The notes under the pieces are model-generated. The model did no database searches. It was not told the DNA's origin and worked only from the letters and a program-made list of their open reading frames with translations. 64,000 bases of DNA from Antedon mediterranea (Eukaryota; Echinodermata; Crinoidea; Comatulida; Antedonidae). The position numbers were made by a program, and so were the translations under genes. Position 1 is the first letter of the stretch; every line of letters starts with the position of its first letter. Positions 26,868 to 40,388 of the stretch are shown here, piece by piece. Location: the NCBI RefSeq assembly GCF_964355755.1, contig NC_092677.1, positions 16,092,101-16,156,100 of the forward strand. The letters run 5' to 3'.

Positions 26868-27022
26868 CAGTAGAACCCCTCATGTGGCACACCTATTCAA
26901 GGGACACTTTCCTATGAAACAAATGAGGATAAAGATATGTTTTAAAAAGACAGTTAAACCTATTCAGGGAACACCCCTCTATTACGGTCCTGAAGGTCCC
27001 TTCCATACAGGTTCTAATGTTA
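26868..27022. mobile_element. Copy of 'CAGTAGAACCCC' MITE-like family
   Basis: Begins GCAGTAGAACCCCTCATG and includes CTATTCAAGGGACACTTTCC, CTATTCAGGGAACACCCCTC and TACGGTCCTGAAGGTCCCTT. The frame running through it (26884-27198) is a chance frame inside the repeat and not a gene. Confidence 0.55.
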
Positions 27023-30000
27023 TTTTTCTTACATTGTATTTGTTGTATCTTTGTCATTCTATATTAATTTTCCCTTACTGTAATTTTAAATGTGAATCCC
27101 ACTTCCTGATAAAGATACTACCTATTTTGTTTCCAGATACATTAAATTCTAATCAATGGCGGATGTATAAAGACATGTTGAAATTTAAAGTATTATAAAT
27201 ACAGCTATTTCAGTGTTTTTATGTTGGAAAAATGGCAAATGTCACATAAGATTGATATAGATTTTGGAATAAATCGCTCAAACAAATATAAATCACGTAG
27301 TAAAATTTGTATTCATTTTGAATGTACAGTACAGCAGGTAGATAAAGATTTATTCAGATGCAATCCTTCTTCATCTTTTATGTTGAATATTTAACATCAG
27401 TACGTTGTATTTTCACAATACAGGAAAACAAAATATGTATAATGTAATGCATTGATCGAAGACAGTACTGATATCTATTCTGTATCTATAGCTATTGGCA
27501 AAAAAATTAAATTGGTACTAAAGTACTTTTATCGTTTTTGTCAATTCGTTTTTATGCTTTTATAGCATGGGCGCAAGGCATGGCCTGTTTATGAATTTGT
27601 TTGTTCTAGAACCTTAGGCTTGTAGTTTACACCAGCAAGTTGAATGCTTTAGGAGTAGACCACTTCCTAGAACAATTTCAAACTCCATCAGAGTTTATTA
27701 TCAGCTGTGTGCTTGATGGGGTTAACTCCGTTTGGTCATTATGTCATTTATTGATGACATCATAGGCCACGAGTACGGTATCTACAGTATGTTTGAAGTC
27801 GTTCATATCCTGACCAGGTGATCATTAGCAAACCATCAATACAAAAAGCATTTTTAGCTGTGTAGTCTAATGCCATGCTGTGAAATAAAAATGATGAATT
27901 TGTGTGTCTAAGGAGGTACAAGGAGTGAGAGGGTTTGGGGATGGGTATTTGGTTTTCGGTTTAGAAGGGATGTTGATTGTGAATTTATATTTTATTGTTA
28001 TTTATTGTGAGAGCGCCTCTTTGTTGTAACTTTATTGTGGTAAGTTATTCCAATGATTGTTTATATAGGAAGATCCTTTCACTATAAACATTGTGGGCTT
28101 TTTTATTGGGTGATGATGTTTTGTTGAAACCTTTATTGTCTGAATAGAATCATATTTGTCTGTGGACAATTATACTGAGGACAAACATGAACTTATTATT
28201 ACTGAGTTCAAAATACAATAGACTTAGATGGAAGTGATTTTCTAAAAATTACATAATTGTTTTTCATATTTACTTGTCAAATGCAAGGCTATTAAGTATA
28301 CTTTATTTATAGTTATCATAATTGTCCCCATACTGTAAATCCTTTTCTGTTATGCAATGTCTGAAAAACTAATTTTGTTTTGGAATTCTATTGAAAACAT
28401 TAACTGATTTGTATTAAATCCAATGCTTGTATACTGTAAGCAGAAATATTATTCTTTTACACTATGTACATACATATAGGAATAGTTATGACAAGGCCAG
28501 TACTGATCTATTGAACCACAAATACCATGGCTTAAATGCATACTTAAATATATACGTCAAACCAGCCTCGCACCTGTGGTGAGGGAGCCTTCTGACTGCC
28601 TACATCACCTGCTCAAGATTACAGTCAGACAGCAGTGGCTTGCCACATTTTGCGATGCCATACACAGCCAACATGATATTTCACTATAGCCATCATGTCC
28701 CGGCAGATGTCGACGGGAAGTAAGGTGTTACATCATCAATGAGCAGCATCAGACCGCATCACTTCCTCTCCAGAAAAAATTATCGGCCAATTATCCATAT
28801 ATGCGAAGCTTGCATGCTGCATTTTTACACCGATCCTTGCTCACGTACATTTCTACGTTTTCAGTCTCATCAAACTCACATTATGAAACTATTTGCTAAT
28901 GTGTTTCAGTATTGCTTGTACTTATAGCAATATTTTATCATAATACGCTTCTCATCATCAAATTTGTATCTCTTTAAATGCAACAATTATGCATTTTATT
29001 TCCTTTTTTAACCCTAGATAAAAAGTACACATAATTACAATCATTCAAAATACACTACACCTTATGACAAAAAAAAAATGTTTACGCCTGACTGTATAAA
29101 GCATTAAAGCACTAAACCATGTAGCAGTATATTAATCTGACAATCTTTTTATCAGGTGTAGGCAGAATGAGGATAATTTATCGTAATTTGTCGCAACTAG
29201 GTAGTTGGGAAATAAACGCTTGTTACATGATTTTAAATTAGGTTGTGTCCTTGAGTTTCAAGCCAATTGACAGCTATGAACTTTTTATATGGGTTTTCTA
29301 GTAGGCCTAGAGCAAGATAGACACTGTTCAGATTGCTAGGTGTTGAAATTTCTTTATATCAAAAGTTGATGGGCTGAAGATGCCAACCTGTAGGGGTTGA
29401 TACAGATTTATTGGCCATTTATTTAAGTTAAAGTATTCATGTATATAGGCTGGTTAGGTTACATTTTGAGGCTATAAAGTTGATGTCAGGGGTGAATATG
29501 CCTTGTTTGTTATTATAGCAAATGGTTGTTTATGGTGAATGTAGTTACTGAATGATTGATAACAATGTTTGTGATAGGGTGCATCCTGATCTCTTCTTAA
29601 TTGTCTTTTTTCCTGTATTTCACTTTTTGCTGGAATTTTTACACACACCACACATCTACTAATTATGCTTCATAAAGTTACCACTTACACAATTTTGAGT
29701 ATACGAGGCCTACATAAGAAATATTAAAAAAAATATTGTATTGTGTTGACCACTAATTGAGTTTGAAATACTTATTTTATCAGTTTTAGGACTGTTTTTG
29801 ACATTTAAAACTATTAATATGCAAGGTATGGGGTATACTAGAACGTTATCATCTTGAAAAAGATAATTAGGGAAATATGAATGTTCCCAAGTATTTTAAA
29901 GTAAGTATTGTCCGTCAGTTACTAATGATCTCTTGATTTTCCCTACATTTTGTGCCGTTTAGGGTTCAACTTTAACCCTTTAACCTTCTCCGTACAGTAG

Positions 30001-31338
30001 CTCGTTTATAGGTCTGCACAGCCTGATTTACTTGCGTGTGCATCCAATAAATATTGCTCAGAGATCAACGTAAATATCCTCTAGCTCAGTACAAAACTCT
30101 CTTACCATAGTGAATATTTCATCAGGTAATTTCAGTACTGTTATTGATGTTTTTCTAAGCATGATTTAGACATAAATAGTTATACTTTTAAAACCCTGAA
30201 TAGCTCTTCAAAAGCTATTTCTCATGACTCTTAATTCCTGAAATGACACTACTAATAAATATCAGTAGTATATTTACTGCTATGGATCTACTGCTTATTT
30301 CCAAGTTAGGTATAAAATGTACTTGCTTACAGTGTAATAATAACCAATCAGTAGTACCTGGCCATAAATAGAGCCCTGGAGCCAACACTGTTACTTGTTA
30401 TAGGCCTATCATATTTGTATAAGTTGCCTGTGCACTATTGAAAATGAGTGCCCTGGTAAGTTATTAGCATCACAACAATAATAAAAATCATTGACTTAAT
30501 AACAAACAAAATATTTCTGCATTCAAATAGTTTTTTCCACTTTTTCTACATGTTATAATAAGGGGAAATATAAAGAAATTAAAAGTTATGAAATGATTTG
30601 TTTGATTCAATTTATGTACTGTAGCATGTTTTATTTCACCTACTAATATTAAAATCGATTAAAATCCATAAATATTAGCTCAATAGATTATTGAAAAATT
30701 CATTCCTAAACAAATATCTCATTAAACAAGTAAAAATTTATTTTTAGAGTTGTTGAAAATAAAAATATAAAAACAGGGGTTACTTTAGGAAAGAGGAAAG
30801 CATTTACAGCTGGTTGGAAACAATTATGGATGGATGAGTATATTGAAATGAACTCACTCTTGAAACACAACCAATTTTCGGTTTAGTTCGACCTACATTG
30901 TTCTGATCGTTTTCAAGTGTTTCATCTATTATCAGATTACCCTTGTGCTTTACCGGTAGAGACGCCAACAATAATCATGTTATCGTTAAAAGTAGCAAGA
31001 ATTCTAAAGATACGATTTCATTCACAATTTCATTCACAATTCCCTGTTGCCTCTCCATCTTACGATAGATCTGATAATTAGAAGACTCGTAGATACAGGT
31101 TTTAATTCTCTTGAGAATGAAGTATAAAAGATCTTTACAACCATGCAATTCCTGATTACTGTTGTGTAAATAATATAACAAAGTTAACAATTTAAATTTG
31201 TGAATCTTATTAGTGGAGTAATGAACCTACATTTTATTTATATGACATTTATCATAGCCAATCAGGATACACTATTCAGTATTATGCATAAAGTAATAAT
31301 CCGTTATGACATTTGTTTTTTGTGTTTTTGTCTTCTAG

Positions 31339-31460
31339 GTGTCTTATGTCAGGAATATGCCCCACAGATTATTGAGCATCCTCAATCTGTTATTGTGATT
31401 CGTAACAAGCCAACCACATTAATGTGTAGAGCGGATGGCAACCCAACACCTACATATCGA
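31339..31460 (+). CDS. robo: Robo exon 2: first half of Ig domain 1
   Basis: Encodes residues 25 (last two bases) to 65 of the roundabout receptor. The acceptor is TTTTTGTCTTCTAG just before 31339 and the donor GTAAGT follows at 31461. It enters in phase 1 (matching exon 1) and leaves in phase 0. The mature N-terminus begins near QEYAPQIIEHPQSVIV, the APxIxEHP entry typical of Robo Ig1. Cys54 in TTLMCRADGNPTPT is the B-strand cysteine of the Ig fold, and the ADGNPTPT turn is the usual I-set B-C turn. In the Robo family the first Ig domains form the Slit-binding surface. Identity as Robo comes from the combined Ig1 sequence with exon 3. Confidence 0.95.
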
Positions 31461-34400
31461 GTAAGTAATTTAAAACAAATAAATGACATTTTTCAAAACC
31501 AATAATTGAACTGCGATTGTGACAAATGCTGGAGTTATCATTTGGTGCATTTGAATATGTACTGTACTCACATAATAACAAAGTGAACAGCACTTATATA
31601 AGTGGGTACCAATGTTAATAAGCACTGACACAAACAAAGTGCATCAATAATAAAGTATTGCTATTCAATTACGATAAGTATTGCACTAAAAGCGCAGTTT
31701 TTTTTTCATTTCATTTTTCATTTATTCATTTAGGATCCATTCAACAATACATTTAAAATACATAAAAAAGAAAAAATACAAACAATTTGAATAAGAACCA
31801 CACTTAGATAAGTGCTAATTTAATAAGAACCGCATACAAATAAGTGCCTCAGACTTATAAGAACGTTACCACACACAAATAATTTAGTGCCTCAGACTGA
31901 AAAGAACCACAAATAAGTGCCTCAGACTTATAAGAACTACACACAAATAAATGCCTAATAATTTTAAAAACAACGTTTAAATAAGTGCCATTTTCATAAG
32001 GACCACATCAAATTAATGCCTCAGACTTTTAAGAAAAATGCTCAAATAAGTGCTTTTTTTATAAGGACCACACTCGAGTACATGCTGCCAATGTTTAAAG
32101 CAAATAAGATGTCGCATTTAAATTAAAGCAGAGTGTCACAATTTATATCCATACTTGTGTGGGTGACAAAGGTGAATAACCAACACAGTACCAATGGTGA
32201 ACAAGCAATATGAGTTAAGTGCAATTTTCAGAATTTAAAATTTTTTTTGTTCTTGTTTCATCATCTACAACATTTTAAATTCTGACAAACATTATGAACA
32301 ACCATTGTCATGAGTTCAATAAATCTCTTAATTGTGAAACTGCATTGTTTAACAAATTAAATAGAGTAGTAACAGTAAAAGTTCAGCTGACCTATGAGTT
32401 GATAATAATTATCGTCTGCTAATGCGTATGAACCTCAGTAAAGACATGCTGTCTCCACTAAATGAATCGGCCAAGTATAACGCATTTCTCGAAACTCCTT
32501 TACAACTTCTAAAGACAACAGCTCAAGGCCATTCTGGCTGTCAGAATTGTTTTTATTTACTGGGCAACTTCTTTTCTTGCTTTTAATGTCATGTGATAAA
32601 TCATCATGAATTCGTTTTGGAACAAAAATATCGTGCTAATTGGAAACATCAAAATAACAAAGAGGTTTATGAGGGATTCTGAAATTGCTTGAAATTTTAA
32701 TATTGAAATCAATTTCAAATTTTCAATTTCTTGAAACGATAGAAAATATTAACGAAAAGTAAAACATTTTATATTTTAGGTCAAACGAAACATGTTAGCT
32801 GACATGACAGCCATCTGAAACTTGTCTATAAATAAGAGCAAAAATTAATTTATACATTTTTTAGAACTAAACTAAATTCTCTGGCCAGATAAAATAAAAC
32901 ACCTGACTGTCCGGTTATGGTCAATTGTTCCTGACTGACAGTATAACATGGTTTACATGTCAAGGTTTGACAATTTCGTTAAAATCATATACGGTCCCAC
33001 ACGCTTGCTGACAAACAAGGTAATTTTTTCAGCGCTAATGGGCCATCCCTTGAGGTCCATCATTGCTCGCAGTGAAAAAACCACATCGTTTTCTTTTCTA
33101 CGGTAAGTTTTAACATCTCACTGATAAAAGAATGTCTCCATACATATTATCAAATTCCTGATGCTGTCCAGCGAGACGTAAGGTGATACGAAATGTGGTG
33201 TGTAAGCCCAGCTGGTGACTTGAAAGTGGTGAGGTTACTCTTTACCCATCTGCTTTCCCAGTATCAAATCACTGTAAACAAATACTTGATATAAGGTCAA
33301 GTTCACGCTGCAAGTTCACATCCAATTATTACACTTTGAAGTAGATCCTATCTCTATCGGTTATGAATACATTTGAAATGTTATCATTTCGACATTAAAA
33401 GGAATCGTGCAATTCTCCATATGTTGCAATAAAAATAAAAGGGATTTTATATTCTAGAAATGTAATTTTACAACTACAAGTTACCTTTTGTGGACCTGAT
33501 GTTTATTTGAAGTGTTGTGTACATCTTTCAATTGTGTAAACCCTAAGGTGTATCTTTTGGATGACTTCGGGGTTTCCCCAGTGTTCTTGGCACCATTTCA
33601 TGGACAGAGAGATGAGAGCTGCTTTGTGGTACCTAAAAGCCATGAAGGGATTCTTTTAGGACTGTATGATTGATTGTGTGCACACAGTAGGTTGCGAGTC
33701 ACAGGTTATACTCTGGATATTTTATCTATTTATTAGTAGGACTGGGGGTACACTATCCCATTTCTGTGTAGCAAGATATCATTTAGGACTCTCAATAAAA
33801 CATAAAAATGGTCAACAACAAAAAAAAAATTTATTATGTGAAAAGGTAAAACAACATTTAGATTTTTGAGATCATGAGCCCTTTTTACTTTTTTTAACAC
33901 ATAATCTATATCCACACACCTTGTAATCTACCACACACTTGTTGAGATACTAACAACAGACACTAACATGACCAAAGAAAACATTGAGGGTGGCTGTTTA
34001 AACTCCATAAATTATTAATGTGTTTGTATCTTCAGCACTTTCATTTTCAAAGTTAATAAACTTCAATCACCTTTGGGCAATATTCTCTGTATTACAAGTC
34101 GAGGCATGCAATTGGAAAAAAAAATATGGTTTTTTTGTAGCCTCTAAAAAATAAGGAGCAACACACATCCTCTTAATACTCCATATTGATATTAATCTTA
34201 ATTAAAATTACAAACAACTAAAAAATGAACTTTTTTAAAGAAGTTTGTCACTTTTAAGTTTTCAGTTCATATTTTACTTCTCAAATGTATACAATACTTT
34301 AATATTTGTCTTTATTATTTTTTTTAATACTTATGCCTCTGTTTCAAAAGTGTACCTTTTAAAAAAATGATTAGTTTCATTACAATATCAATTTTCATAT

Positions 34401-36739
34401 ATTCCTGAACAGTTATTTAGAACAGTGTATAGTGTCTTATGTCTTTGTCAGGCATGTAGAGTATTTGATTGGTTAATTAAAACATTGTCTTTTATCTATT
34501 CTCTTCTCTCATTGTATTTATTCTTTCTTTCTCATTGTTTAATCTAATAAAATCAGCTGATTTATTAAAATAAGTGAACCATGACATACAAAACTCGTAT
34601 ACATTTATTTAATAAAGATGTTAATTAATTTTCATCGTAAACAAAGATTTCCAAAGGCTGCGTCTACACACATGTTGCTAATCGGTAGTCTACTCCTTGT
34701 AATAACAACTCTATAATCATGATCAAATTACACAAAGATCAACAAAACCATCATGTTATAATGTAATGCTGCGATAATATTTACTTGTTCATTCCTTCGC
34801 CATGCCATTCATTTCTGGTAAATTAATGATGCCTGTTTGGATTGTCAATACAGGATTAATCTTCATTGTACGACTTTCTAGAAAGCAGTTCTTATTAATA
34901 ATGTTGAAGTTTATCAGCCGAGAATCTGTCGATAGTTGTAGACTAGTATTAGTATTATTAGTTTAATCTAAAATTGCATAATTTTCCAGCCAAGAACAAA
35001 GTAAATGTGCTTTGCATTGTCATGCCAATTTCGCATTATTGACATCTCTAAATGTGTTTATTGGATTGTTAAGTAAGACTAAGAGAGAAAAATAAAGCAG
35101 CTCAGACAATTTCAAATAGATAGGTTTGGAGACATTCAGGCATAGAGTTGTTTTGGCAGGGACAGTATACATGTTCTAGAACCACTCTAATATAAAACTA
35201 ATAAATTTGAATTTATTTTTTTCTTTTATTAAAAGTTCATTATTAAAATTTGGGTGTGTATAATACGTATTTTGCACACTACGCATTAAACAAAATTCTT
35301 GTATGATGATATAGGGACCTCAAGTTTATGAACACTTAATTATGTTTTATGATAGCTGATTGTGAAGACACGAAGTAGAGTAAGAGTGTGATTTTAGAAA
35401 AATGTGTGTAGATTATGTAACTACTAAATGCATAGGTCTACTGCTCCAAAATGGTATATGGTCAAAATAAATACAAGCATGTAATGTTTTTAGTTTTGTT
35501 TTAGTTTAGTTTACGTTTTTTGAAATAAATGAATAGATATTAATTCACAATTTTGATGTAGTCGTGAGAACAGAGAGACAAAATTAACCCGGCAATTGGA
35601 ATAAATAAGCTTCAAAACTCATATGAAGGTTTTTTTTTTGGTGTATTAAGAAAGTTCTGGTTGTAAGATACATTGAGAATACAGGTTTGCGAGCAAGTAT
35701 GTATAGCTACTGTACCCAAGCCATGATACCCAGAATGTTTTCTTAATATCAACTCTACCTATCACTAATTTATATTTTTCACAAAAATGCTTTGAAAATA
35801 TTATCACTAATGTACAATAAATATTTAATGCTGTTAGAGATTGTTTACAGTTTAAATTGTTGTCGCCATATTTTTCCATTTACAATTATCGATAATTCAC
35901 ATACAATTCACGCTTTGATTCATTCGACATTAAAAAGCTTTCGTCAGTAATGTTATTATTTTAGCGTTTCATAATTTCAGTTTACGGCCTTGATGGCGTT
36001 GAAGAATTATTGATATGAAAATTGAGCAAATCGTCGCCAACGATCAAACATGAAAGTTTTACTGCACATTTCGCAGAGTTACGAATTTGATCTCCCATTA
36101 TATTTACGTTTTTGAAGAGGCCTATAGGTAATGAGACCTAGATAAGTGTAAAGTTAAAACGGTTTTTGTTAGCGTAGTAAAATGCAATAAATCTTGAATA
36201 TGTTTGACTGCTGAAAATACCGCTTTAATCTGTCGAGTTACAACATTAAGCTACGCGCTGCATTGTGTAAAAAAATATGAATTTGCCCTACATAACTGAA
36301 ATGCTAGTCAAGAATATTACTGTACCAACTTTTCATAAATGCTTACAGTAATGTTACGGACCATATACAATTTATTACCACTGCATAACTACATCTTATT
36401 TATGCAATTACTTTCTAGCAAGTAGTTACTGAAGTAAAATAATTTTGGCTGCTATTACTATTATTACTAGCAAGTATGCCTGGCCCAGAGCGGGTTTCAA
36501 ATGTAGTTGAAAACCTTCACAGTACAATTCTGACCATTTTGATAACTCATTATCCACCAACGCCATTTTCCCTAATATATGTAATACACCATGGCTTTAT
36601 GGGTATATTATGCTGACATGACATAGTGTAAAAAAGTGTTCATTCAATCTAATGTAAGAATTCAAATTCTGTATTTTAGTGTCAACATCGTGCTATATAT
36701 TAGGCGTTATAATAAGTGATTTTCCTTTCTATCTTTCAG
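31461..36739 (+). other. robo: Robo intron 2 (5.3 kb, phase 0)
   Basis: Bounded by GTAAGT (31461) and the acceptor TTTCTATCTTTCAG ending at 36739; it interrupts Ig domain 1. It holds the degenerate minisatellite at 31795-32075 and an island of balanced composition at about 33000-33260. The rest is AT-rich with no gene. The open frames at 33666-33915 on both strands and 35646-35879 have no recognisable content. Confidence 0.85.
31795..32075. repeat. Degenerate minisatellite, ~35-40-bp unit
   Basis: Seven or so diverged units built around ATAAGAACCACAC.CAAATAAGTGCCTCAGACTT. Examples lie at about 31795, 31830, 31875, 31910 and 32010. Unit length varies through small indels. A related ACTTATATAAGTG word just upstream (31590) suggests the array was once longer. 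Confidence 0.7.
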
Positions 36740-36920
36740 TGGTATAAAGATGGCCGACCACTTCGGCCTAGTAGTCATTATACGGTGTTACCTTCTGGTG
36801 CACTGTTCTTGCTGCGAGTAGCTCAAGGTCGCAGTGCACAAGATACGGGTGTGTACGTGTGCGAAGCAACAAATTATCTTGGAAGCGAGATCAGCCAAAA
36901 TGCCACATTAGAGGTTGCTT
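36740..36920 (+). CDS. robo: Robo exon 3: second half of Ig domain 1
   Basis: Encodes residues 66-125 and the first base of codon 126. It begins in phase 0 directly with WYKDGRP, placing the core C-strand Trp66 twelve residues after Cys54. The middle LPSGALFLLRVAQGR and the end DTGVYVCEATNYLGSE are hallmark Robo Ig1 blocks: vertebrate and fly Robo have LPSGSLFFLR, then GVYVC.A.NYLGEA. Cys106 closes the disulphide with Cys54, and the DxGxYxC motif is complete. Asn119 in NATLEVA is a conserved N-glycosylation site. The C-D region is about four residues shorter than I recall for vertebrate Robo. The exon ends before donor GTGAGT (36921) in phase 1. Confidence 0.97.
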
Positions 36921-36995
36921 GTGAGTATACTGTTGAGTTTTATTTATGTACTGTACCCTCATGGTATGATGGTAGTCTGCTTGCTTTGGTTTCGC

Positions 36996-37818
36996 TTACC
37001 GTATATTTCGGTGTATAAGTCGCACTTTTGACACGCAAATTTGACCTCCAAATTAAGGGTGCGTCTTATACACCGAACATAAATGCCTCACCACACAGAT
37101 TGTACATAGGCCTAGGCTATCGTCACCTCGTTTGCTAGGCCTGAGTAGGCTAGGCCTAGCTACAGTAACTAACTAACGTAACGGCAACCTGCTTCTGCCT
37201 AGGCCTAGTTTCAAGTCATTTTAGCATGATGTTATACTAAATATGATGAAAAGATTTGTTCATTATGGCGCTCCGATAAAATTTCATTTGTAAACGTTTA
37301 CGTCGTACGATTGGAATAGTATTTATTTATACAGTAGTTATACGCACGATCGCCGTACCCCAAGCGCAAGCCCTTCTTTTGGTGGCACATGGTGTGCGGT
37401 ATTCGACTAGTATATTCTCCAGGTGATTATAGCATGGACCTAGCGTACACACTTCTCGGATACATAGATACTAATCGAATACGATTGTCCGTGAAAACGT
37501 GCGCCCTCTCGAAATGATCGAGCGAGGCTAGCCCACACACGTGCGTGTTACACACACGGTCATGCACTCGATGTTGCGGCGAAACTCATGAATAACAAGT
37601 CGAGCCTAGGTAAGAAAAAACCTAAATAAAGGACGCCGTTGTAGATATAACAAAATATATTATCACAATAATATTGATTACAATTTAAAAAAACATTGTT
37701 TTGATGAAATATAATGTGCGTCTTATACATCGACGATATAAAAAATACCGATATTTTACTCTCAGTTGGGGGTGCGTCTTATACACAGGTGCGACTTATA
37801 CACCGAAATATACGGTAA
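36996..37818. mobile_element. 823-bp MITE with perfect 30-bp terminal inverted repeats
   Basis: Bases 36996-37025 (starting TTACCGTATATTTCGGTGTA, continuing into TAAGTCGCAC) are the exact reverse complement of 37789-37818. The outermost palindromic TTA/TAA can be read as a TA target duplication around a CCGTATA terminus. Subterminal copies of GTGCGTCTTATACACCGA occur near 37060, 37713 and 37772, forming nested inverted structures. The interior (37080-37650) is more GC-rich than the host intron and has no transposase. It is a non-autonomous DNA transposon whose ends resemble a widespread animal repeat with ATAAGTCGCAC termini; the superfamily is not assigned. It inserted only about 75 bp downstream of exon 3's donor. 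The open frames inside (37701-38017) are shadows of its repeats. Confidence 0.88.
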
Positions 37819-40388
37819 TAATAAAAAATGATGAGGTGAAACAGTGCAATGATAGTTTGAGATCTTTTCGTGTGTGCATTGCCAATGAATTGGATGTTGG
37901 GCAATTGGTGCTGTGTATGTAGATACACAAAGATGAACAGAGGGCAACTGAACTGATTGCAATAGCATTTGGTCTGCTACTGTGGGTCTGTAGAGGGCCT
38001 ACCACAATTTTATCCAATGATTATACTACACAAGTTTGAGATCTGCTCAAATTTCTTTCTTGTGTGCTCTTTCTGTCTGCCATTTATGACATTGCCTACG
38101 TATTGGATGTTTGGCTGTCACCTTTTGTACATACTGTAAATGTACACAAGGCTTTGTTTGATGAAAATATCTTTGTGATGTTTGCAACTGTTTGTTCAAT
38201 GAAAAAAATGTTATTGCTTTTATTTTTAGTTTTTATTCCTGACGTAAATCTGTTGTTACTCTTGCCTTGTAATGAAGGTACTTTTGACCTACATTTAGAC
38301 ACGTATGAAATTAATTTCACATGTACACACTACGTACACGATAGCCAATTCACTTCTTTTAAATTAACGAAACATGAAATTCTGCACTCTCAACATAAAG
38401 ATTATGAAGAGAAGAATGATTGAATTTCATAGTAGATTTGGGTTTAGTTAAATTGAGTACATCTAAGGACGACATTCTTAAAATAATACGTGGAAACATG
38501 AGTACGAATAGATTGCCTATTCATAGTATGTCATCAGTGGAGTGATGACATATGAATCTATCAAAGCCTATATTTATGTGCAACATTCAATGGTACTCAA
38601 CATTTTTTTTAAAGAAACTGTGTTTATGTGACTGTATACTCAACTGATTTCATAATATTTGGTTTTTTTAAAGGGACTGTTATAACATTCAATAATAGTG
38701 CTTAAAGCTCAGGTACAGGCATGAATTTTAAATATAATATTTGGATAATTGTACATAAATCAAATATTTGTAACAGAAATCGAGACAAAAAAACATGAAT
38801 TTCCCTTAATATGGTCAAATACAAAATTTGGCAAAATTCTTCCATAAAAACCAGGAAGACTTTTTTTCAGTAGTTAGGTAGTTAACCTAATGTAATAACA
38901 AGTCTGATGACTCCCTAGACAGTGAAAAAAGATGGTGGATATACAGTGGATAATTTTTGCTATAGCATGAAAATAAAAATCTGAAGTTGAATAAAAATAT
39001 CAGAAATGTAATATTCAAGTTCTATTACCTATATTTAGTCATCTGATAACATTTTTTACCACACCGTTTATTTTTCATAGCTTTTTAAAATGCCTCTCTA
39101 TTTACAAAATGTGTGTACAAAAGAATAGAGATTTTACTGTGTAATTTGAACTATCCCCCCACTGATAAGAAAGTGCTTATTTTCAACAAGCTTGTGTAAC
39201 ACAAATAAAATCCAAAAAATTATGAAACATAGGGGAAACTTAAGATCCATAATTATTGGAATGTATGATCAATAGACATTTTTTGCCCGCACCTGGCCTT
39301 TAAAGGGACTGTGTAACATTCAATAATATTAGTTTCAGAAGTAGAGGCAGTTTTTTCATAATGTTGATTATTTTATGAATATTGTTATCATTGTATTTTG
39401 TTATGACATGAATAAATCACAAACATAAAATTTAATGTAAAATTATAAAATATATTACCGGTACCAAATAAATCAATCAAAGATGTAGAAAAATAATCTG
39501 TTTTGAACTTTAACGCATTAACTTGATAAAATTTGATTTTCCTTTACTTTCTTCAACTTGTGATGTTATAAATACTGTAGATTTAGAAATTGTCACACAT
39601 AGATCTTGGAGCCAGCAATGAGACAGTGAAACCTCAAAACCTCCTCAATTTTGAAATCTTATTTGAAAACTACATTTGTGCTGGAGAATTTAATTATGCA
39701 CACAAGACCAACAGCTTATGTCTTCATCTGAAGGATGCTTGATGAGTATTAAGTGTTTCTTCAAGGTCGCTTGCAGGAATGGCATGTTGAACTTCAGCAC
39801 TATGTCACACATATAATATTAGTATTGAAGTTAAGGGCAAATTGAGGGCAACCAATTAATTTCTTTCATTACCTTCCACCTGTTTTATGTAATATGTCTT
39901 AACAAATTTTAAACATTTGCTATGTTGTGCTATGTTTGTAATAAGATTTTACGAAACAGACAACTTATAAATTATTATTCAAATATATATTATATATATA
40001 ATTTATTGATTATAATTTCTGCAAGATGTAAAATATATATCAAGAAGATGAGAGGTATAAAAAATAAAAGCAAATTAATATGATTTTATTTTAGAAATTT
40101 ACCAACTGCAAACATTTTCAACATTAAAACAATTTATAATAAAAAAAAGTTTGAAAATATTAAATTAATATTATTCGAGTATAGTATATACTCTTAACAG
40201 AATATTAATATTATAAATTATTATATTATTAATTTTAATTATGTTAAAATAACATATATTTAATTTTTTCCAAGTACAATGTCAACACACACATTCCAAG
40301 TCCATGTTCCAAGTGTGAATAACATTTGAAGTGAATGATTATGAATGAAATAATGATATTTAAGATGAACATTTATAGGTATATATAA

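Larger units (their letters stand above)
304..31338 (+). other. robo: Robo intron 1 (31 kb, phase 1)
   Basis: The donor is GTAAGT at 304 and the acceptor ends AG at 31337-31338 after a T-rich tract. No exon or independent gene is convincing inside. It contains SINE copies (730-920, 10901-10974, 15009-15268, 17260-17580, 18440-18580, 26571-26731), smaller fragments and MITE-like pieces, foldbacks at 6520-6556 and 20253-20309, and direct repeats near 9.3-9.9 kb and 22.3-22.8 kb. The remainder is AT-rich intron. A few islands with more balanced composition (about 2100-2340, 7384-7690, 14380-14530, 28560-28790) are possible regulatory DNA. The longest open frame (2791-3207, 138 codons) resembles nothing I know and is Lys/Leu/Ile-rich, as expected from AT-rich non-coding DNA. 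Confidence 0.75.

Noticed and set aside
30444-30455. Short ATG AGT GCC CTG followed by GTAAG, resembling an alternative first exon close to exon 2
   Set aside because: It ends in phase 0, which would put exon 2 out of the Robo frame, and it has no signal peptide; the exon at 231-303 has the right phase and content.
38064-38423. 119-codon open frame after the MITE
   Set aside because: Not recognisable, overlaps an equally open frame on the other strand, and lies in repeat-rich intron.
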